From contig OY987269.1 in NCBI GenBank assembly GCA_963920665.1, forward strand, positions 3,908,501-3,972,500: DNA of 64,000 bases. Reading direction: 5' to 3'. Numbering within the stretch: position 1 is the stretch's first letter; the number at the start of each line of letters is the position of its first letter. The notes beneath the pieces were generated by a model. It worked only from the letters and a program-made list of their open reading frames with translations. It ran no database searches and was not told where the DNA came from. The DNA is from Straminergon stramineum. Lineage: Eukaryota > Streptophyta > Bryopsida > Hypnales > Calliergonaceae. Below are positions 1 to 12,300 of the stretch, in pieces. Both the position numbers and the translations under genes were made by a program.

Positions 1-797
1 GTTTTTTGTATGAGTAAGGGTGTAAAGTTTCTATATAATTTTATTATTGTATTCCAAAGGGGAATTAGTCAAGTGTAGGAATATTTCATCTAATCTAATT
101 TAAAATAGTGTAACTTTGATACACTAGTCTTTTTTCTAAATAGTCAATAATATTTTTACACTTTTTGAATTTCAAAAACCCTATTTTGTTTTCATATGGT
201 TTCTAAGATTTTGTGGATAGTAAAATTTTTGAATTAATTCTCTAATTAATCACTTCCTATTGGAATTTTCAAAGTTTTCTCTTATTGATAAATTTTGTAA
301 TCGGAAAATTTTAATATAGTTTTTTTTATAGAGATAGTTGGTAGAATGGAAGAAGGTTAAATTTGGGCTACTAAATGAAAATTTTATAAATTCAATGGTT
401 GGAATTTTGAGCTTAAGGCACATCACAAAAGATTCACTTGAATTGTTTTTTCCATAATCTTAAAAGACACTTTTAGAACATCATTGCAACTACAAGGGAA
501 ATGAAGAAAGCGGCATCCCAAGGAGGAATCAAAAATCTCCTTGAAGTAGGGTATGGGTCTTATTGCTTGCCCAATGTTTGTGCAATTAAGGCATACAAAA
601 GTGAACACTACCGTGACTTTAGAGCCTCATTATAGTCCATGTCAAGCCATATTCCTTATAGTTTGGAGTCCAATAGATTGAAACATTTCCCAAAAAATTC
701 CAGAGCCACTTTTTGCCAGAGATTCTCAAAACCAAGGCCAAGGGTCTTCACCCATTTTTTATGATTACTTAGAATGTATCTTTGTTTTTGCAAAATA
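1..797. other. Intergenic, no gene seen
   Basis: AT-rich sequence with only short chance open frames and no recognisable domain. It runs up to the TA dinucleotide that flanks the Stowaway-like element starting at 798. I see no RNA gene or regulatory motif that I could defend here. Confidence 0.5.
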
Positions 798-1612
798 CTC
801 CCTCCGTCTCAAAATGATCTTCTTGTTGGCATGTATTGCTTGTCCCAAAATGATCTTCATGTGTGACTTGGGATGAAGGGCATACACTTTTTGATAATTT
901 GAAGAATATGGAGTACACAGCTTGGGAACTTAAGAAATGTAAAGCCACTATGCAGTCACACTGAATTTCTATGGAGCCATTGAATTTCCTTGTAGTTGTT
1001 TAATTTTGAGTTATCCACTATGTGCTATTGCCATTTTGCATAGGAGCTACTACCTTAATTGGAATTTACTCCATCCCTATTATAGAGCCCTTGAAAAACA
1101 AAAGTGTTGATGGTCAAACATACAAGGGCCAATGACCTACTGTTCCTAGAATCCCTCTAAGGGTTATATTAGCCGTCAAATGATCCTAAAACTTTGAATC
1201 CCAACTATTGAAATATTGCCTTGCTATAAAGTCCTATTTCAGGAGTCTCAGTTGATTCAGTATTGTAGGTGTACTGTGAGCATGTTCAAAAATTTATGTA
1301 GGTAACAAAGAGGAGTATACCATAGACAACACCAAGATGGAAACATTGTAAGAAAACAGGAGGAAGAACATACAACACAGGAAGATCCAAAAATCAATGG
1401 CTAGTAGTGTGCCATTAAAATGGCCCTAAAATCTCACTTTTCAAAGCACCACAATTACATTTTGGAATCTTATTTAAAATTGAAAATTTTGAAGCCAGTA
1501 GGAGTGAATCGCATTCTAATTACAACTCAAACCAGATTTTAAAAAAATGTTATTTTCAACCTTAATCCAAAATATTTTGTTGAACAAGAAGATCATTTTA
1601 GGATGGAGGGAG
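798..1612. mobile_element. Stowaway/mariner-type non-autonomous element, 815 bp
   Basis: The left end reads CTCCCTCCGTCTCAAAATGA and continues to ATCTTCTTG. The right end (1585-1612) is its inverted complement with three mismatches over 28 bp. Both ends are bordered by TA (796-797 and 1613-1614), the target site of Tc1/mariner elements. The CTCCCTCCGT terminus is the well-known plant Stowaway signature. No transposase frame is present, so the copy is non-autonomous. At 815 bp it is longer than typical Stowaway MITEs. A second CCCAAAATGATCTTC stretch just inside the left end (from about 843) suggests a subterminal repeat. Confidence 0.8.
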
Positions 1613-2560
1613 TATGAATTAATCATTTGGCAATGCAATTGCCAAAAGTTCAAAAATAGTATACAACAACCAAAGGGATAACAATGGATTATCCTATCTT
1701 ACTTGTATAGTCAACATCATTGTGATATAAGATATAAAAAGACCAAAATTTCATAATCAAAATGAATAGTGAATTGTCTACACTCACTACTAATAAAGTT
1801 GATACTTGACTTTAAAGCTTCTAAATTTAAGTGAGAATTCAAACCAATTCAGCATTTCACCTATCCATAATTATTGATAAGCCTACATGACTATATGTAA
1901 GCAAGGTATTAGCAACATTGAATGCAATTTTTTTTCATATTTGAACCCTAGCTATACAATAGGTCAAGAATTTTGTACCAAACCTAACATCCTACCCAAA
2001 TTGACTATGTTTTATAAACCTACAATTCCCTAAATCCATTAATAGTCCTATGTCTCATCACACTCTTTTAAAAAACCCAAAGTTAATGGCCTATAAGTTT
2101 CCTTGATGAGTCCCAATAAAATGTGAGCCAAACCACAAAAATGTCCAACCATAGTAGATAGAAGATATAGTGCGTATACCCATAATTAATATTGTTCCAA
2201 ATGTAGCACTTGCATTTGGACCAAAAAACCCATAATTTCTTCCTAGATAATGATTACACAAGATCTACACAATCAAAACATGAGAATCTATAAGAATTTA
2301 GTGTTGATTTTTGATACCCTTACAAGTAATACTTTCAAAATTCGTAACTTATTTAGATAGTATTTAAATAATGCTTCTTTCAAACTTATAACTTATTCAA
2401 ACAATGTTCAAATAATGCTTCATAAAATGTGTTGAAATTGTTTTGCACTTGCCAACAAGACCCAATTAAAAGAAATAATGTTTAATAATAGTAATGTGTA
2501 ACAATAGTAACTGTGCTCAGTTGTTGTTAGTGCCCAAGGTCTCATCCATTAGTTGCCGTA
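1613..2560. other. Intergenic upstream of LSm2
   Basis: AT-rich and without supportable coding potential. Base composition becomes more GC-rich from about 2,560, which probably marks the promoter/5' UTR of LSm2. No clear TATA box was identified. Confidence 0.4.
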
Positions 2561-2716
2561 AATTCTGTTAATTTCGTCCCCAACTTCATTCATCCGATCC
2601 TCTCAGTCCTTCGGTTGCTGTTTTGGGTCAGTCACGTTTCGGACTGGCGAGCTCGTTGCTGGTCGCAGCTTCGCTTGCCGATTGTTCGCCATCGCCAGAG
2701 GAAGCGATCAGCCATC

Positions 2717-4045
2717 ATGGTGAGTTCCCAGCATTTCTGCAATTGGGTTTCTTTACAATCCGTTTCTCTGTTTTCTCGACAGGAAGCCGTTTCCGATAGA
2801 GCTCTTAACGTCCAATGGCGTTAGGGTTGTTGCTTGGTCCTTTGGCTTGTGCTGCTCTCTTGACGTTTTCTTGCATGGGCCGTGCAGCTTTTCTTTTCGT
2901 ATTTCAAGGAGCTGGTCGGAAAGGAGGTCATCGTGGAGCTGAAGAATGACTTGGCCATCAGTGGCATCCTGCATTCGGTGGATCAATACCTCAACATCAA
3001 ATTAGAGAACACACGCGTTGTGGACGACACGAAATACCCGCATATGGTTCGTGCTTCGATTCATGAGCTTTTGCTTGCCAACTGCAATAACTTCTGTTCA
3101 ATTACCGTTAGATGATGCGTTACTTACTTTAGGGTTTTACATATTGGTCGGTATTTATATTCTTTATTAGGTTGCGTTCATAATCCTGCCTTATTAGATT
3201 TTCAAAATTCAACTTTGATTTTCAAAATTCAACTTCGTTTCGTGTTTCTCGTCTTTGGCATGATCCCTGTTTTAGCTTCTACTGTAGAGGACCCTGGAGG
3301 AGGAAACCCGGGATATTAGGGTTTCGTCCTCCAGGCCTGATGGTTTGAAATCCCTGCAGATTTAGATCCCAATCAGGGTTCAGGGTGCTCTTTGAAGAGT
3401 CCCGTAAGTCACCAGCCCTAAATTCCAAAGTAAGGATGGTGTGTGAGTAGTCTAATGACCATAGTAATTCACATATCCTACATAGCTGATTGAGTAGGGT
3501 TTATGATAAGCCGAAAGACGCTTGTGAATCTCAAATCCTTTAGAGAAAAGTGAGTAGGGCTTATGATAACGCAAAGTGAGTAAGGCTTCTGATAGCAGAT
3601 TGAGTAGGGTTTATGTCAACAGCCGTTAGGCTGTACAGGTTGTCCCACTTAGTGTCTTAGTCAACATCTGTGTTAATGTGTCCCAAGGAGGAGTTGATCT
3701 GATTGAACTTTGTTTTTTATAAACACACTTGTGTCCTTTATTGTTAAGGTTTCCCTATGGAACGCTGAGTCTGGACGGCAGGTTCTCTATAATGCTCTTT
3801 ATACCTGGGGATTTTGGGATTCAGATGCCTATATGCCCCCTGCTGATAACTCTGTTGGTGATGGTTTTATCTTTGTCACTTTTTCGTTTTGTTAACCTTC
3901 GCAAACTATTTCGGTTCTTTTGCAGCTTTCTGTGAAGAATTGCTTTATTCGAGGTTCAGTGGTCAGGTACGTGCAACTTCCACCTGATGGTGTGGATGTG
4001 GACATTCTCCATGATGCCACAAGGAGGGAAGCTCGTGGTGGATGA
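2717..4045 (+). CDS. LSM2: U6 snRNA-associated Sm-like protein LSm2
   Basis: Three coding exons: 2717-2719, 2888-3046 and 3926-4045, giving 93 aa, the usual LSm2 length. The first coding exon is just the ATG, followed directly by gtgagt; the acceptor tgcag precedes LFFSYFKELVGKEVIVEL. The Sm1 motif is in exon 2 (ELKNDLAISGILHSVDQYLN) and Sm2 in exon 3 (NCFIRGSVVRYVQLP), ending in the typical DATRREARGG tail. LSm2 is part of the LSm1-7 ring (cytoplasmic mRNA decay) and the LSm2-8 ring (nuclear, U6 snRNP). Intron 2 (879 bp) holds a small repeat cluster. An open frame reading 2882-3115 continues past the real donor at 3047 and is not the protein. Identification rests on near-complete sequence conservation with the family. 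Confidence 0.96.
3488..3620 (+). repeat. TGAGTAGGGTTTATGATAA-type repeats in LSm2 intron 2
   Basis: Four degenerate copies of TGAGTAGGGTTTATGATAA occur within about 130 bp of intron 2, starting near 3491, 3551, 3580 and 3601, at irregular spacing. They are intronic and not in frame with anything. The function, if any, is unknown. Confidence 0.6.
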
Positions 4046-6301
4046 CTCGCGTACCCGGAAATCAATCACAGCAACAGTGTACCAGCCTGGCAATGGACTC
4101 AATCAGTAACATTCAAGTATGATCTTCCGAGTAAGAAGTTCTCAGTCTTGGTGCAAGGAAGGTCTGTCTAGCGTAATTGATAAGCCCCCTGCTGTTGGTG
4201 AGCCGAATCCTTTTGTACAGATACAGTTAAGATAAAAGTCTTCATCTCTGTAAGCATTTATGTCCTGAATGATTGCTTGGTGTGATTGCTGGCATTGTAT
4301 TGTCAATGAAATGATCTCCTTGCAACTGTTCACGATCCTCAGCTCACGAGATGGTAGGATGGAATTGCTTGCAACGAATTTTTGGGTCTGGTGAAAATTT
4401 GTAGTCGCAGAATTATGATGTGATATGTGCAAACAAATAATTGGCGCGCACTCAAATCTTAGAGGGCTTTTCGGCCCAAGTCTTTCTCTCCCTCAGGACC
4501 TCACAGATGAACTCTTGGCCAACTGAAATGCCCGATTCTCGGCTCAATCTTTCTTTGTGCAATAGGCTAGAGCGTCCCTAAGGTCATTAGATGGCTTCGA
4601 ATTCGCTCTTTCTCACTTGTCCCATTCGGTACTTGGCTTGATTCAAGTCTTGGTTTCAAATTACTATAATTATGTTTTGTACCATGAACTACAACTACAA
4701 TAGCTACTCTATGGTACAATACATTAGTTCAAGTTCAATTTTCTGAAATTTAAATCTCCACTTGTGAAGGCTTTTGAACTTAATTTCCTTTAAGAACAAG
4801 CCTCTTTACAAGAGACTAATCATCAATGAAATGATCTCCTTTTTTATCATCATATGATCATTGATGCAAAGTGTATCTAAAAGATATGTTGTCTTAAGTT
4901 TATTGTTCCTTGACCAATATGATACTATACCTAGAATGTAGTTTGTGAGAATTAGGAAATTACAAAATGGACAATGAAAGAGGGTTTGGATAAATTTATG
5001 AATCATCCATTATAAGATTCTCCAACAAAAAACGTTAGAGGATTTTGTTAGGTGATTATTAAGTTGAATTGTGATCATTAAACCATTTAATTATTCAAAC
5101 AAGGTGAAATTGGCACCAAATTTTTTAAAGTTTTATAATGTATTACTTTTCATTGATTGAGTTAAGGGAGTTGACCCCTTCCTAATCACAGACCCAATTT
5201 GGCAACGTAGGGTGGAGTAATTTCAATCAACAAGTGATTAGCAACAATTACTGCTGGCACAGTTCTCGGGCAGTTCATGGTGCATTATAATTGGCTACAA
5301 GACTCTCAAATTTGGACCCAACCCTTCTTGGATTTTGCAACCAACCCTTGGTCGAAAAGAGGAAGGTCTGTATGGCCAATATGGGTAGAACAAAATCTTC
5401 AGCTTAAAAATTCGTAGTAATTATTTTGTGAGGAAAAAAAATCTGAAAAATTATGGAAACCTTATGAACTCTGTTTCTGCTCATTGGAAAAATTTCCTCA
5501 TTGTTGAAACCTCTGTTGCAATATGTGTATCTGCTTAAGTGGTCAGAAAGGGGTTGGCTCCCTTAGTTGAATTGAATATAATCAACCTTCATTTTCAAAA
5601 TAGCAAGTAGATGTTTGAAGATTTTTTTGAAAAGAAAAATTCTTTGGTAAGAGATGTTATTTCTTAAAACTTTCACACAAGTTAATTCAAATTATTGTAT
5701 AACATTATTTAATTAAAGTTTGATGAGAATCAATTAATCAATGTGAATATGAGATAGTATGAAAATAATCTAGACTTGACAAAGTTTGTATAATTTCCAA
5801 ATTAGTGCAAATTAGTATTATTTCTCTAGGTGGCACCCATTGAATTAACTTTAGTACTTTAGCAAATTGAAGGAATTCAATTTGTTTTTTTGTACTCAAT
5901 TGATGTAGTTTTCCATTGCTAGGAGTATGAGCATGGTTGTAATGATTAGAGTAGTTGCATTATTTGTAATAGAGTGTACTAGTAAGTTTTCACTCGTAGT
6001 TGGTATTTGTGATTAAAATTAATGAATTGATTTTTAATAACGATTATAGATGTAAAATTCAAAAATTCATAAAGAAAACATTTGATATGACTTTCTTTAG
6101 AATCTATTTATGAGATAGATAATTTTATTTTTATTCTACAATTTATAGTTGACATTGAGTATAGTGCATTGTTTTTAAACACTAAAACATTAATAGTAAT
6201 TATAAATTTATTAAAATAAATTTAAGGTGAAAATTTAAAATTGGTTTTTTTGTGATGCTAAATTTGATCGAAAATAATTCCTTTTTTTGAATTATTGACA
6301 T
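4046..6301. other. Convergent intergenic region between LSm2 and IFT121
   Basis: LSm2 ends at 4045 on the plus strand and IFT121 ends at 6302 on the minus strand, so both 3' UTRs lie here. The first 400 bases are probably LSm2 3' UTR. Apart from the inverted-repeat element at about 5157-5572 I see only AT-rich sequence with no gene. Confidence 0.5.
5157..5572. mobile_element. TIR element of about 415 bp, unclassified
   Basis: The left end ATTGAGTTAAGGGAGTTGAC (continuing CCCTT) matches the reverse complement of the right end, AAGGGGTTGGCTCCCTTAGT, with several mismatches over roughly 28 bp. There is no coding capacity. The target-site duplication could not be fixed, so the superfamily is open. 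Confidence 0.5.
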
Positions 6302-9300
6302 TTATAATGTTGACAAGTTTTTATATTCTATGGGACTATGACACAATGGACAAAATTTATATTGTTGTAATCTTGAGATAATTAAATAATGTTTGCAACT
6401 ACTACATTGTAAAACAGGTTCATCAACAATAAGATTTCCTGTAGCTATACAAATAGCAAATGTTGATTTGCATGTTGATGATGAACATTTGACTTGAAAA
6501 TCCTAGAAATTACATAATAAATGTAGAAATAGAGATTATGCTTTTATTTACTATAATTAGATGGAAAGAACAAATAATATTTCACAAAGAAAGAATACTA
6601 TAACTAATTAATTTTATAATGCCAAAATATTTTTTATTATACAATTTTAGTGTACATAATGAAAGAAAATTACTTGTATGGGAGTATTGCAACTTTTACA
6701 ACATCGGATAGTTGTTTTGGAAGGATTAGTCGGACTATAGCGTGTGAAGATTGAAAGTGCCAATTGTGAATACATTTTTTGTTGTTTTGGTGGAATATGT
6801 GAAAGAGACTCCAACTTTGAAATAGCTTTACTACAATAAAAATAATGCTATGCAATAACAATTACATGTATTTCAAAGTTAGGGTTAAATTTTTGTTTTA
6901 ATAACACACCAAAATTCAAGTACAAAACTTGAAAATTAAGTTTGAATGGGTATATTCATATAGGTGCTATATAAATTTCTAAGGACATCATAATTTGATA
7001 TGATAAAACAGAGAATCTTTTAGCATAGAAGGTCAACAAAATTTCATGAAACATCAAAGCTTGTAGCAGTACCTTATTTAAGAAGGATGTAAGAGCAATC
7101 AAAGAGTATATATCAACAGTATCTAATATGTCTTCATAGTTTTGGAGCCACCATGAAACCTACAACAAGCACGTCCATTGAATTGTGAAAATTGTATGTC
7201 TTTGACAATCAGTTCTACCGGTATGCATCTTCTCTACAATTGGATTCAGTAGAATTACAAGAACAAAAATTCCAAGTCTAATCCACATACTTCCATTTAA
7301 CCCCTAAATGCCCAAAGCACCCAAATGTGGTGTTTGGAAAACTTAGAAGTTAAGTAAAACCCAACTAAATTGCTATTATTATTAGTTTATATTTTTGGAG
7401 AATTTTTTTTGAAGTCTAGTTTTAGGATCAAAAAACTGATTTGAAAAATAAAGGATTATGATTTTTCTATTGAAGATTTTGTGCAAGGATACCCAATGCA
7501 ATCTTGACTTCCCGTAGTGTTGTGGGCTCTTGGAAATGAGCCTCAAATACACTAGATCTTGGAGGCAAAATCACATTAGAAATTCATTTAAAAATATTGT
7601 AGAATAGATTTTGCAAAATTGCAAATTGATTGGGGTTGTGCATGCTAGGCCCTATAACCTCATATTTTTTTAGTGACCAACTTTATAGAGTTGACATGCA
7701 AAAAGGGAATTGAAAAATTTTCACAGTTTTTACACCCTCATGATCAAACATTATAATCTTTCAATCTGTAAGTGATATTGTTATGTTTTCTTTTCCTAAG
7801 TGATCTCTAACATGTCTAGTTTGAATTTGTATGGTTACAATTCAAAAGAAATTGGTACAACTTTTTGTTCAATTTAGAGCAAATTTCAAGAAGCTCCAAA
7901 TAGGCCTTGGGCATTTAGGGGTTAAGCAGATAACATTTAATTGATGAATTGTATGTAAAAATATCTGTCATACAGACCTTCATAGCTTGGTCAAAATGAC
8001 TGGCATATAATTCTCTATGAGCTAACAACCAAAAATGATATGCCTCTGCTCCATGCCACGCATTCTCAAAAAAGCTATTCAATGATGAAGATGCGTCATG
8101 CTGCAAAAAAGGGGATATGGAATCTTAAGTGAGGATGAGCAATATAGTGATCCATCCATACTTCTAAGGAGTATCCAATTTTGTTACAAACATAATTTGC
8201 AAAACTACGAAGAATAGCGTTGCCTGAAGATTATTTTTCAAGCAATTATGAGTAGGTCAGATGGAGACTTTCTTTTGTCCAATTTCGCTTGTTAGTGATC
8301 ATCACATGCAATGTCTTCATTGATACTATTGATAGAAAAGTTGACACATCCAACTTATATTTTTCACAACATAGTCAATAAAATTGGTCATTTTCAAACC
8401 ATGAATCCTTTGTTGTTTAGGGTTTAAGAAAAGATGAGAAACATTCACAAAAGAAGGAAGTGCCTCAAATGAAACCAGGATGATATTTCAACATATAAAG
8501 CAGGAAGCAGCTGGTAATAGAATGGAAGTCCACCTGTTTGGTATCAAAAGAGGCACGACCTGCATCTGCTTGCAATGCAGCTAGCACGTACAATTTCTTC
8601 ACCACCATTGGACTTGCCTGGCACGATAACCATCTTGTTCAACAGACATCGTGAAAAAACTCCTCATTTTCCGGAAATAATGCAGAGTACTATGTTTCAA
8701 TTCACCAGCGTAGGTAACTAAATACTCCATGTCAACCAGCTAAAAGGTTTTGAAGTGCATGAGATTGGAAGAGATCATATCACCTTAATAGTGGTCATTT
8801 GACGTGCAAGTTGAAGCAATATTTTTGCAGCTTCCAAAGGTTGACCTCCCTGCATATGGACTTGGACGGCATGCAAAGGATTTCCAGACTCCAGTAAATG
8901 GGCGGTGTGCTTTACCATAGTGTTCTCCACGTACTTTGATTGGTCGTGTTTCATGGCCAAGTTCACACCTATTTCCCAATGGTTGAAATCCATGCAAGTA
9001 TCGATTGCGGCTTTTATGTTTCCCCCTTCCACGTAGGCAGTAACCTGAATGTTACAGAATACTAAAACCGTTAAAACCTGGCTCCTAAACTGACCCTGGT
9101 TATCAACAGCAAAACAACTATTCATACAGTTGATAAATCTTAATAGTGGTGTAAGTATGACTTGACTAAATGTCCATGGCCACTGATCTTTGAATGGACA
9201 TGGGGTTGTCTACTGTCACTATTAGTGATCTACAACTCACTTTGAAATTGCATAATAAGAAACTCATACATAGTGATAATAATTTGATGCCAATAGATTT

Positions 9301-12300
9301 GGCTCTTGTACCCAAAGTGATCTCTCCACAGTTCTCTCCCCAAAACTAGACTCCTTCATTTTGTTTAAAATGCTTGATGAGAAAACGAGCACAAAGGGCT
9401 TACAGCGTGCTTGCAGATGCCCACATTGGCAAACTTCTTGGCCAAGGAGAGATACAGAGGGGAGCCTTGATGAAGAGACGCCAGCAAGGCTCCAAGAGCA
9501 TCCCAGTCGCCCAGTGCGTACAAGCAATCAGCCAGTTTCTCAAAGTTTTTGGCTTTGTTGTAATAGACAGCTGCTTTGTCCCAATTTTGCCGGTCTGCGT
9601 GGTAGTCCCCAATGTTGTTCCAAGTAAGCTCCAGCAGAGAGTCACTACCATCTCCTCCTTCAAGCAGCTTCTCCAGCCTATGTTCGGACATCCAAGGTTC
9701 ATTAAAGGAAAAATCAGTCTCTTTTTCAAAACTGACATACATGTGAAAAGCATAAAATATCTGTATCCTATGAACCCAAAAGAAGAAGATTCGTCTTCTA
9801 AGTTTGACAGTCTTACAAACCAGTCCCAAGTTTGGGGAACAGCAGAAATCATCAGGTTTCCAAGTCTAGTCTGCAACACGTGAGCCATGTTCATATCCAG
9901 TATAAGATGATCATGTAGACAAGCAAGGCAAACTTATGGATGAAAGCAATGAGTCTTACATGATCCAGTCGCCTAGTTTCATGCGCATGTCAATAACAAG
10001 ATCTTTCCTGTCCATGCTGTAATAGATCTGCTCCGCTTCTTTGTCCCTCTTGAAGTACAGACAAATCTGCCAACACCATTCACATGTGTCTAACTTTGGC
10101 GCTCAGGCGCACACCGAATAGTCGTTGATAGAAAAGCATGGAGGGTAGAATTTTGTGCAACATTACATCGAAAATACTGCGACACAAAATGAATAATGAA
10201 GAAGTTAAGATCAGATCAATTATTTGGAAGCTTACTACAAGTTCGACTAAAAAGGTAAGCGGCGAAGACATGACAAACCTCTGCTTTTTGCGTTGATTTG
10301 TTCTTCAAGGTGTGAAGTTCTTTGACAAAGCGAACGCCGTAGTAATTCTGGCACCTCACGAACGCCTGGAAAACAGCAAATTCAGGAAATCTGTCAAAAT
10401 TTGTCAGAAAAAGGCGATCCCTATGAAATCCCAATTTCTTAAGTCTGTTAAATGATCTTCATCGACTTTGAAGGCAGACAACTTGCACGTTTCCCTCCAT
10501 TGACTCACGCAATTGAAAAAAATCGATACGAGATCCTCTGAACTGAGTGCAAGGTGAGAAAGAACTCGTAAGCCATCATGTTCACGAAAAAGACCTTTTC
10601 AGCATAGGAAAGGTCTAGCGTCTCGAGGGCATGGTTAGCCAGAGAGATCCATAGCCGAGGATGAGAGTGCTCCTCAACGTAAGAATAAGCATCCTGAATA
10701 TCAACAGCTGAAAGCATCTGTTGTGTATCCCGGAGTGACTTGGTTTCATGGTTAAATACATGCTCACTGCCAGGTTCCTCTGGTTGAAGCATCACGTCAT
10801 CAAGGTGGATTGCTTGTATCTGCGCTGACGAGGGAGGATCAATCAGATATGAAATGAACGCAACATGTGGATACTGTGCGTTAAAATAAAATAAATGCAA
10901 CCTAGATTGCCCAAATACTCGAAAGTGTCCATTTCCATATCTATAAGAGTTAAATGTAGGGTATGACTTTTTCTTTCTTTCTGCTGGTAGATTTTGTTAT
11001 CTTCCTTGAAGATTCCTCAATGATTTATTTCTAAAAGGTAGAAATATGTTCTAAAAGTGATCGTAACCGGCAATTTTCTTCCAAAGTGGGATTCCTATTT
11101 TTGGCAGGGGCAACTAGGGGTTATGAAACAAGCATAAAATTAAACAATAGTCGGTCAATTCAGGTGACATTCCAGATGATATCACTTCTGAAAGATTAGC
11201 TTCAACGACCTCATGCGATCTTCCAAGTTCGAGATCCGGGAATTCGTTTTAGCAATGAACCTGAAGATCGTGGAAGCTGCACAGATAGGCAGTACAAGCA
11301 ACCGGCTCCTCGGGTTCAGTCCCTCGCAGAATGTACATACGAGCTTTCTCCATGACTGCAAGTAGATCCGGGTTGTCATCTGCCCATTTGATATTCCATA
11401 CATCCTTTCGCTCAAAATTCGAAATCTTTTTGATGTGTCTCACATTAGCACCTTGTTTCTGAAATAGTGCATGTGATAGTGCTACACATAGTAAGATAAT
11501 GCAAAAAGCTAGCGCTTCCTTAAGATTTTTTCAGACCTGTATTCGCCGAGCAAGATATATCAACGAGCGCATACCTCCTTCACGTCATGAGGCTGCTTCT
11601 GAACTTCATAGAAGTAAAGCATTCCGCTCGTGTCGATTACTGAAAGGCGGGTAGAGTCGCAATTCAGCTCTATAGCTGCACACAGAGAGTGGTAAGCTTG
11701 GCACTTGCCACGAAGGATAATCCTCAGCCGGAGAGCACAAATTGATCGCAAACATAGCAGTGATATATTCAGTAAATTAATTTTCAATAAATCTCACTCT
11801 TCCGAAATTCCAAAGAATTTGCACTCGTCCAGACACTCGTCGGGTACTCAGATCTATACCATTCTTAGTGTTCAGAGCTCTGTGCACTTTGAATTTCACA
11901 ATTTCGGCGCTTTGATATACGCCGTTCTAACGAATATGACCACAATGATGTAATCTCATCATACATACTTTGCAGACTTCCACGTAGACCTTAATTTTAA
12001 GTATTTTCATGGTTTTCTTTCCAGGAACTCACGCTGAGCAAAATCATCTGTAGTTTCAAACACGAAACTCGAAAACTTACCGTGCGGTCTACAGCGAAGG
12101 TGTTCTTTTCCCTCTTGTCGCAGACCAAGGACGTCGTAACAGTGCAATACTCCAGATTCACGACCCACCATTAGAAATTTGTCAGAGCAGCATATGCAAC
12201 AAATTTTGTCCGAGGTAGCCTTTGAAGGATCCTCCGCTCGCATGCCCTACATACATAAGCCTTACTTCATGAATATTCTAAAGTCAGTTCCGTGAGAGTA

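Noticed and set aside
9365..9894. Overlapping minus-strand frames of 154-169 aa and their plus-strand partner
   Set aside because: They read through a real IFT121 exon (9404-9677) into introns; the extra residues do not match the family, and the acceptor at 9678-9679 restores the phase.
9800..9900. Alternative IFT121 exon reading [13 protein letters not shown]
   Set aside because: It would break the phase, and the conserved [10 protein letters not shown] segment joins directly from exon 15 to 9677 with a G completing the split codon.
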